The translations under genes were made by a program, and so were the position numbers. A stretch of 64,000 bases of DNA, from NCBI GenBank assembly GCA_009763385.1, contig CM019825.1:16933621-16997620 (forward strand). The letters run 5' to 3'. This document shows, piece by piece, positions 56,752 through 64,000 of this stretch (position 1 is its first letter; every line of letters starts with the position of its first letter). The notes under the pieces are model-generated. The model was given only the letters and a program-made list of their open reading frames with translations. It was not told where the DNA came from and searched no databases. Origin of the DNA: Coix lacryma-jobi var. lacryma-jobi. Lineage: Eukaryota > Streptophyta > Magnoliopsida > Poales > Poaceae.

Positions 56752-59700
56752 ATGGGCCGTTCCAATGACAGGAAGGATGATTTCTACGTCTATGGACCCA
56801 CGCATCTGGCTCAAACCGAGGTTGACTGGTAAGAGCACGCCTTTACGTACTCGTTTTTTTTTTACTCGAGGGGAAAAAAGTCCATTCTTCTTTTTTACAC
56901 GAAATTAATTAATTAGAATTACCATTTATATCACGAAAATGCTCCAGAGCTTAGAAAAATCCCTGAAAAAGCTTAGAGGTAGATTGCAGGACGAGAAACT
57001 CAAATAAAGTATTTGCATCTTATAAAAATATTTTTTTGGAAGTTTAAAATACAAATATTAAGGTCAAAGGAGAAGAATATAAATGCCCAGAGAATATACA
57101 AAAGGGGAAGTTTAAAATATTCTTCTCCTTTGACCTTTTGTTTATTGTGGATTACAAGAATATACAAATACCGCTTTTGTTTATGGGTTGAATATGACTT
57201 AACCTCTCACAAGTAGTTAAGGCAACCAGTGGTGGTACAATCTCTATTAAATTCATCTCAGATTTCATCAGTTTTAATTAATTTATTAATTTATAAGGGG
57301 CATAAATAATCGACTTTTGGCTTCCTTTCGTGCATTAAAATGCTTTGTATGCTTTTAGAAACCGGCGAAACGAGTAGTTCATCGTAATTACACTACCGGA
57401 TTCGCCGCTTTGTCCTCGGTAAAGGCAAAAATACACACAACATAGCTTTTGCCGAGTACCGCACTCGGCAACACGCACTTGGCGAAGGTTGCCTCGACAA
57501 AGGAGTCTTTGCCGAGTGTCTTTTATCGGACACTCGACAATGCCTTTGCCGAGTGCCTGAGGAGGCACTCGGCAAAAAAAAGGTGCCTAACGGCACGGTT
57601 AGGTTGACGGCGCCTTTGCCAAGTGTTGGTTCACCGGGCACTCGACAAAGATAAAAAAAGCTTTTTAAAAAAATTCTTTACGGAGTGCTCACTGACAGGA
57701 CACTCGACAAAGAGAAAAACTTTTTTATTTTAAAAATTCTTTGTCAAGTGCTCGCTGACATGACACTCGGCAAAGAGAACAAACTTTTCACTACAAGACA
57801 TTCGTGGCTTTTTGACGTTTTTAGTATGACAAAAGGTCATAATGTCACTACATTATCCGATTTATGACATATATTATAAGATTTATGACATTATGTCTTA
57901 GAAACTTCAATTTTGTGACAATAATTCCATACATTATGACATATACAAACGTCACAAATGATTTGTGACGTTTGTATATGTCATAATGTATGGAATTATT
58001 GTCACAAAGTTGAAGTTTCTAATACATAATGTCATAAATCTTATATTATATGTCATAAATCGGATAATGTAGTGACGTTATGACCTTTTGTCATACTAAA
58101 AACGTCAAAAAGCCACGAATGTCTTGTAGTGTTTTTTTGGAAATTCTTTATTGCCTTGGTTGTGGCACTCGGCATAGCGCTGCCCTTTGCCGAGTGTCAT
58201 GGTCATAGCACTCGGCAAAGACTGATCCCAGAACCATGGGATCAGTCTTTGTCGAGTGTTATGACCATGGTACTCGGCAAAAGGCAGCTTTGTCGTGTGT
58301 AACACTCGGCAAAGCTGAGATTTCTGTTTTTTTTGCTTCATTTTCAGTTCAAGCCATTACTTCACATATATATCACATATATACCATAGAAACACATATA
58401 GTGCACAAACATCACAATAGTTCTCACATATAATCCACAAATATCACAAATCATCCATAAATATCACAAACCATCACAATAGTCCACATCACAATAGTCC
58501 TTACAAATAGTCCATAACATCACAAGTAATGTATCGAAGTGCCGCTAGATAATCCATCCAAGTGTCACCTAATTACCTCTGTCTGCCCCAACCGTCCCAC
58601 GACGATCCGGCCTCGAGGCGGAGTGTTCGACGCCGCCCCCGATTGATTCTGCACAAATAAAAATTCATGTCAGACAAGGTTATAAAAACTTAAAAGTGTG
58701 GTCTAAGTAGGTTGCCATTTTTCCATATGATGGCAACCAAAGACCGAAGAAACCTTGATTCAATCTCACTGATAGATAACTCATTCAAAAGATCTGTGAT
58801 AGTAAACATGTATGGTCTTCTCATATGCATGCATGGGGGCAAGAGTTGACCTCTTCTCAACAATCTTAACAAATCACTCTATTCAGACCGAAAGCAAAAT
58901 CTAAGATAATAATCTCAGATGTCGGCATGATCATGACCTGTCTTTTTCCCTCTCTTGTGAGTTATATGAATCTTCTTCGGATCATGACCTCTTTTCAATT
59001 TTTAGTTCAAATTTGACTTGATTCAAAAAAATTGCTTGAAACGTAATTAATTATAGCAAAAAAATATAAAAAATACCAAATATAATTTGTGTGGGTCCAG
59101 AATAAAAAGTTTAAAGGTCAGGAAATAAAAAATACTATTTTGCCGAGTGCCAACACTAGGCACACGACGAAGCCTCCTCTTTGCGGAGTGCCTAACAGTG
59201 GCACTTGGCAAAGATTGACGGTGGCAACGGCGACTAACAGTGTAGTGTTCTTTGTCAAGTGCCTTCGTCCGACACTCGGCAAAAAATATCTTTGCCGAGT
59301 CTTTTATTCTTTGTTGAGTGCTTTTGGTGGGCGCTCGGTAAAAGTGTCGTCTTTGCCGAGTGTCTGCTACTTGGCACTCGGCAAAGAGAGGCTTCGTCGT
59401 GTGCCTCTCACTAGACACTCGACATATGAGTCTCTTTGCCGAGTGCCCGACAAAATGCACTCGACAAAGCCGAGGATTCCGGTAGTGTGTGGGTAATTCA
59501 TAGTTTTATTTTGTTTGCAAGACAAATTGTAGCTGCACCACTGGCCACTGCCGTTATATATGCATTGCAATTTATAATAAACCCTCTAATAATAGCTTGG
59601 CTCAAGCTCAACTGTGCGCATTTTATGATTGCAGGAACAACGATGACCACCGCCGGTGCATCACCGCCTGTCTTGTTAAAGGCACCTACATTCTGGAGAG

Positions 59701-60715
59701 CGAGCATCAAATCAGGCGCCCGGGGGGCGAACTCGCGCGAGCGTGGTGGGAGAACTTCCACTTCCAGCTCCACCGCGTGCTTAGATATGGGTGCAAGTGC
59801 GTCTGCTGCAAGAACCGCCGACGTATCTTTGGGGACCAAAGCACCAGGTCGTTCGTCTATGGAGCTGTCTTCGAGTACGTGCCCCCAGACGACGCGAAGA
59901 ACCGCCACCCGTCGGCTCCGCACTACGTCGTCGCCTTTCGAGGCACCATGCCACGAGATGCCACAGTCTTCGGCGACATGCGACTCAACCTCAGGGTCCT
60001 TGTCAACAAGCAGAGCTTCTGTGGCCGCTTCAAGGATGCACGCGAGCACGTCACCTCCCTCCTCGGCTCCATTCCTGCTGCTGCTGCTGCTGCTGGTGCA
60101 GTAGCCGGCGGCGGCACGAACTCGAACTCGAACTCGAACTCCGTCGTGTGGCTCGCGGGCCACTCGCTCGGGGCGTCGATAGCGCTAGACGTGGGGCGGG
60201 ACATGGTGATCACAAGAGGGTGCAATCTCCCGACCTTCCTCTTCAACCCGCCGCATGTATCTGCGGCGCCGTTGATCGACGCCGTCATGCCGGAGGAGGC
60301 GAAGACGGATCTGTACAAGTCCAGCTTCGCCGTCAAGTGCGTGTTGGGGATGGCAATTTTCTTTTCCCACAGGAAACGTATGGAGGAACTGTTCAGGCAG
60401 CTGTCCCCGTGGGTGCCGAATCTGTACGTGCACCGGAAGGACGCCATCTGCAACGGCTTCATCGACTACTTCGTGCAGCGGGAGAAGGTGAAGGAGTGGT
60501 CCGCCCGCGTGGCCAACCCGGCCGCCACACTGTCGTACCGCGACATGGCGTACTCTGTGTTCCACAAGCAGAGCGAGCGGCAGCACCTCCTACCATGCGC
60601 AGTGATGTGGACGACCTCGCACGGCGACGACCCGCACGGGCTCCAGCAGTGGTGGCGGCCCACAGGCCCGGAACTGGACTTGAGGCGCGATGGATACAGC
60701 TGGCCTTTAATATAG
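56752..60715 (+). CDS. Class-3 lipase-type alpha/beta-hydrolase (gene 2)
   Basis: Two exons: 56752-56828 and 59635-60715, joined by a phase-2 GT-AG intron of 2,806 nt at the same Trp codon as in gene 1. The product is 385 aa. It shares DHRRCITACLVKGTYI, YVVAFRGTM, WLAGHSLGASIALD (Ser203), HRKDAICNGFIDYF (Asp295) and PHGLQQWW (His360) with gene 1, and a Cys cluster at residues 79, 81, 83 and 84. Between the FRGTM strand and the nucleophile it has an Ala run and an (Asn-Ser)n run from microsatellites, where gene 1 has a Gly run. The intron holds a CACTA element. The frame is intact, so the gene is likely functional if spliced. Substrate unknown. Confidence 0.92.
57060..57137. repeat. Hairpin in the gene 2 intron
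   Basis: A 21-bp perfect inverted repeat, 57060-57080 and 57117-57137 (core GGTCAAAGGAGAAGAATAT), with a 36-base loop. It is not part of the CACTA element. Confidence 0.8.
57391..59487. mobile_element. CACTA transposon in the gene 2 intron
   Basis: The ends CACTACCGGATTC and (inverted) CACTACCGGAATCC are followed inward by many GCCGAGTG/CACTCGGC subterminal repeats on both strands, the transposase-binding pattern of grass En/Spm elements. Length is 2,097 bp and no transposase frame is present. The adjacent trinucleotides (tta and tgt) do not match, so the target duplication is lost. A hairpin at 58209-58259 (CACTCGGCAAAGACTGATCC and complement) lies inside. Confidence 0.88.
57789..58131. mobile_element. 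Palindromic CACTA MITE nested in the CACTA element
   Basis: Starts CACTACAAGACATTCGTGGC and ends with its exact complement. ttt flanks both sides (57786-57788, 58132-58134). The two halves are complementary along nearly the whole 343 bp, meeting at about 57961 (GTCACAAATGATTTGTGAC). Transcription of the intron would give a long, almost perfect RNA hairpin. Confidence 0.93.
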
Positions 60716-60795
60716 ACACTAGAACATCAGGCGCCCTTCCGGCACCCTGCAATGGCTTGAAGACCACAAGCTATGTCTATGCTGATCAAGACACT

Positions 60796-61003
60796 AAGAT
60801 ATCAAGTACATACATTGCTATTTATAGTCATGACATTGTCGCCATAGCATCGGTACCCAAAATCAAGCATATCAAACCAATAGTTATAGTCAATTTGCAC
60901 AAGATATCAGGTGCATACATTGCTTTTTATAGTCATGCCATTGTCGCCATAGCATCAGTACCCAAGATCAAGCATATCAAACTAATATTTAGTCAACTTG
61001 CAC
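60796..61003 (+). repeat. 105-bp tandem duplication after gene 2
   Basis: Two units, 60796-60900 and 60901-61003, share AAGATATCA(A/G)GT(A/G)CATACATTGCT and the rest with a handful of changes. The tandem lies in the 3' flank, possibly in the 3'UTR. Confidence 0.88.
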
Positions 61004-61151
61004 CATCACACACAACTAACTGAGATATGTGCAAATAAGAGAAAATTATCATAGCATTTTGGAATCAGCTTCAACCTTTTGGTTCAGAGTGACTAAAGCT
61101 GAGCCAAGAACGTTATCCTGAAAATCTTAATTTTTAAACCTTGCATCCACG

Positions 61152-61960
61152 TTTTTTTAACGGAGGAAACCCTGCTTTTATAGAAAGTACAACATAAATG
61201 TTTGCTGGGATTGCCAGCTTACAGAAAGGCTTAACGTGATTCTAACCCAGCCAAGTTGTGATATGAACCATGAAGGGAAATGTAGACTACCAAGAGAGTA
61301 TTTAAGAAAATGAGAAGCTACCATGCTATCATGGCTACAAAGAGCCCAAGAAAAACAAAAGACCTCACACAGGTACTATCAGAAGGCACAATTTTCAACC
61401 CAGTTTGCTGCCAGAAAGCTTGCAGCCACTCTTCCACCATCTTCTGAAGCTTTTCCATGAGTTTGACACTTGACATCTTCCTCCTTTAGTAACTTGGACC
61501 ACTTCTGCAACAGTGAGAAAATCTTAAAGAAAGCTTTATTTGTAGACCCCAGGAATTGTTTTTCAATACACATTTTGTTGCGGATTGTCCAAATACCGGT
61601 CCCCAGAGAACAATAGCAACCATGAACAATTTAACATTGTAACGCTTGGAATTAAGCGGAATCCAATGCTCAAAGACTCCTGAATGTTTATTGAAATCCA
61701 AGTGCCTCTTTCAAGCATGTCCAAATTGTTTTGGCTAGGATGTAGTTAAAAAAGATATGATCATTAGTTTCAGGCACTCCATACACACAACAGTTCACAT
61801 TGTCGGCCAGTTCTTTTTCTTCAGGTTGACACCCGTTTGCAGCTTATCTTGGATCAGCATCCATATAAAAACTTTGATCTTCATATATAGGCATCTTATT
61901 TTTCTAAAGTTTTTCCATTCTCTTAATAACCCCTCTAAACATAAGGTTCCTATACATTGA
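61152..61960 (-). pseudogene. LINE remnant, reverse transcriptase zinc-binding end
   Basis: On the minus strand the order KIKVFIWMLIQDKLQTGVN (about 61880), a CXVYG..NDHIFFN-like block, then WTCLKEA-like and WRIWNNRN-like words across frames match the zf-RVT C-terminus of plant L1 LINEs. Frames change several times and stops intervene. A minus-strand A-run (61152-61158) may be the 3' tail. Confidence 0.55.
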
Positions 61961-63029
61961 TCTCATAGAATACACACCTGATTTCTCCAACACCCAAATA
62001 TGACAGTCTTCTTGTTCAGAGCTAGTGATTCGAAAGTTATCCAGGATTTCCATTAACATATCCCACATCTCCATGTCCTCAGGTCCGTCGGGTCAGTATA
62101 TGAACTAAAAATATAATCGATCAATTGATAGATTATGCAAATGTACATGATCAATCAAAATTTTCCCAGCAGATCATTGATAACTTTTTTAGAAAAAGAG
62201 ATCATTGATAACTTGATGAGCATGCAAATTGAAGGTGTTAGCGTAGCTATCTTCCAAATAATCAATGCATGACATATAGCTAGGGATCATGTTTAATAAA
62301 TCGATCAATTAATGCATGATCAGAGAAGACTTTCTTCGTACAAAGGATCTGAAATGACGGTGGTTTTGACCAATAGCTTCTGCATGTGCACTCCCAAGTA
62401 GCCAGCATAGGAGCACCAGTTTACCAGCCTATCTCCATAGGCACCAGAGGAAAAACATTAGTCTCGTCAGCAACAACGATCTGCAACATGGAGGGACACA
62501 GTAAGGAAATGAAGTACACTTGGCGTAATAGGATCAATGAAAGAAAAAAAAAGTGAAGGCAGAAAAAACCTAAACAAAGAAGCTATGAACTGCAAAGAAA
62601 TGACTCTAGTATGAACCGATTTAAAAAGAATCATAAAGATAACTATAATTGAAGTCAAAATTCTAGTTAAATTTGAACTTATAGAGTTGGAATATAAAAT
62701 GCATTGGTTAGACTTTTAAAGCATGGATACACTACATGTTTTTTCTTATAATCAACCTACAGATTCTTAACTTCGGGGCAGCACCACTAAACAAAATGAA
62801 CCTATGGAATTAAACTAAAATGCAATAGACCTGATTTGAATATCTCTTTACCATCAATAAGATGATAGCAACAATGGCCTGCACGAGTGCTGAAGGAGAT
62901 TCTTATCCTCTTCAGGCTGTGTGTGGACTTTTGAGGTTCTTCTCCTTGACTTAGAATTTCCAATCCAATCTGATGGTGGAGGGGTAGTGCTGTAGTGGCA
63001 GACATGGCAGACTAACACGTTGTAGACCT
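61961..63029. other. Unassigned intergenic DNA
   Basis: AT-rich with no long frame. A few splice-like and short coding-like pieces on the minus strand are not enough for a call. Confidence 0.5.
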
Positions 63030-63889
63030 CCTCACAGCAACGGAAGCCGTCTACACCACCGCGCTAGATCTGGAGGAGGAGGTTCCAACCGGATCTGGAG
63101 GAAGGAGACAAGGGGGAAAAAGAAAGTGAGATAGAAGCAAGTCGGATCTAGGAAGTCCCATTGCCACCTCGTGCTACTCGGCGTCGGCGAGACGGCAGGC
63201 GCACCTGGCGGCCTGGCGCTGGCGGCAGTCGGATGGGCGCCGGGTGGGCGAGCGGTGTCTGGACGGATGGCAGACGGGCGTCGGGCGCGGGTGGAGGATG
63301 GCCATGGCGGCCGCTGGCCGGGGGCAGGGCGGGCGGCGGGCGGTGACCTCCGTGACTGCTCGATGCGGAACACGGGCGGCGAGCAGAAGTGCGGCGTGCG
63401 GCTCCGAACGAGTGGAGAGGAGAATGAACTGGAAGCTAGGGGTCGGGGCTTGAGGCTGGTAGGGGGTGTCCTTTGCAAAACTGCCTGCGGGCGAGCACGG
63501 TGTTGAGCTGCTGACCCTCGCGGCAGCGGTCGACCCGCAGCCAGCTTGCCCCGTCTCGGGACGGCGGCGCTGGCCAACCAGTCCGCCTGCTATGGCGCGG
63601 CGGCGACGGCGGCATGCTAGGCATGGCTCTCGGTCGCCCCATACCAGAGCGTGTGGCCCTGCCGCAGGGGGGGAGGGGGAGGAGGAGGCGGGGAGGAGCA
63701 GGGGCCTGCGCTGGGGTAGAGGATGCGGATGGGGCTGCCGTTGGCGCTTTCGGAGATGCAAGAGAGAGCCGAGGGAGATTCCGACAGTTGGGAGAAGAGT
63801 AAGGAGGGAAACCGGAGACAGAGAGAGAGGAATGAGGAGGCGCTCAGGGGTTCGTGTCGGGGAGGGAGGGAGGTGGGTTCTTTGCAAAG
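63030..63889. other. GC-rich region without a recognised gene
   Basis: Long frames in several phases on both strands, rich in Arg, Gly, Pro and Ala, as GC-rich low-complexity DNA produces. It could be the 5' part of a gene on the minus strand, but no domain, start context or splice pattern decides. Confidence 0.4.
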
Positions 63890-64000
63890 CCCCTGTTTGG
63901 ATCCCTTTAACTCAGCTAGAGCTAGAGCTATTTTCTAACTCTAAACTAACCCTGAACTGACTCTAACTCTTGTGGTGTTTGGAAGAAAGAATTAGATTGA
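63890..64000. mobile_element. Left end of a TGTTTGG-type MITE, cut by window edge
   Basis: CCTGTTTGGATCCCTTTAACTC, then repeated AGCTAGAGCTAGAGCTA and TCTAACTCTAAAC words, with a TGTTTGGAAG near the end, resemble the start of common grass MITEs. The rest is outside the window. Confidence 0.4.

Noticed and set aside
57335..59570. Frames rich in TRQR/SAK words in the gene 2 intron
   Set aside because: They follow the CACTCGGC/GCCGAGTG subterminal repeats of a CACTA transposon.
59498..60163. Minus-strand and other-phase frames over lipase gene 2 (including a 410-codon frame 59791-61023)
   Set aside because: Shadows of the GC-rich exon. The frame used by the paralogue carries the motifs.
63032..63960. 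Frames up to 237 codons near the right edge
   Set aside because: Arg/Pro/Ala low-complexity in GC-rich DNA, open in several phases; kept only as an unassigned region.

Overview
This window looks like nuclear DNA of a grass, most likely a panicoid cereal relative. It is packed with short grass-type transposons (Stowaway, Tourist, hAT and CACTA MITEs, CACTA elements with GCCGAGTG subterminal repeats), with LTR retrotransposons nested inside one another, and its few genes have plant introns. No bacterial-type operons, tRNA, rRNA or CRISPR arrays were seen. The species cannot be fixed from the sequence alone.

Only two convincing host genes are visible, both on the + strand. They are tandem paralogues of a plant alpha/beta-hydrolase of the class-3 lipase type (At4g10955-like). 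Gene 1 spans 20208-21482 (2 exons, 380 aa) and gene 2 spans 56752-60715 (2 exons, 385 aa). They share exon structure, phase-2 intron position, the GHSLG nucleophile motif and a Cys cluster. Gene 1 has a 132-nt intron. The intron of gene 2 has grown to 2.8 kb by insertion of a CACTA element that itself carries a palindromic CACTA MITE. About 35 kb of transposons separates the genes.

Layout: 1-2003 is an LTR that cuts into a decayed Ty3/gypsy (Tat/Retand-type) element on the - strand (2004 to about 7296). 7300-19850 is a field of DNA transposons: a MULE foldback, a BED-zinc-finger hAT, hAT and Stowaway MITEs, and an unclassified retroposon with a 17-bp target duplication. 20208-21482 is lipase gene 1. 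22392-24253 holds Sirevirus-like LTR pieces. 24741-49965 is a four-element nest: an older Copia element (- strand, about 4% LTR divergence), a gypsy-type solo LTR in its pol (28203-31280), a younger Sirevirus-like Copia element (+ strand, 33784-49394, about 1.7% LTR divergence) in its leader, and another solo LTR (35680-39428) inside the Sirevirus 5' LTR. All junctions have 5-bp target duplications, one of them with a mismatch. 49966-56400 is MITE and LTR debris. 56752-60715 is lipase gene 2. 61150-64000 holds a LINE remnant and unassigned sequence.

The most unusual signal is in the LTRs of the inner Sirevirus-like element. Six consecutive small hairpins (34175-34397, repeated at 47607-47829) have arms that differ between copies but always remain perfectly complementary. 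A second array of ten CGGACAGTCCG-type palindromes lies downstream (35201-35544). The first array shows paired, compensated changes, suggesting that DNA or RNA structure rather than sequence is kept.
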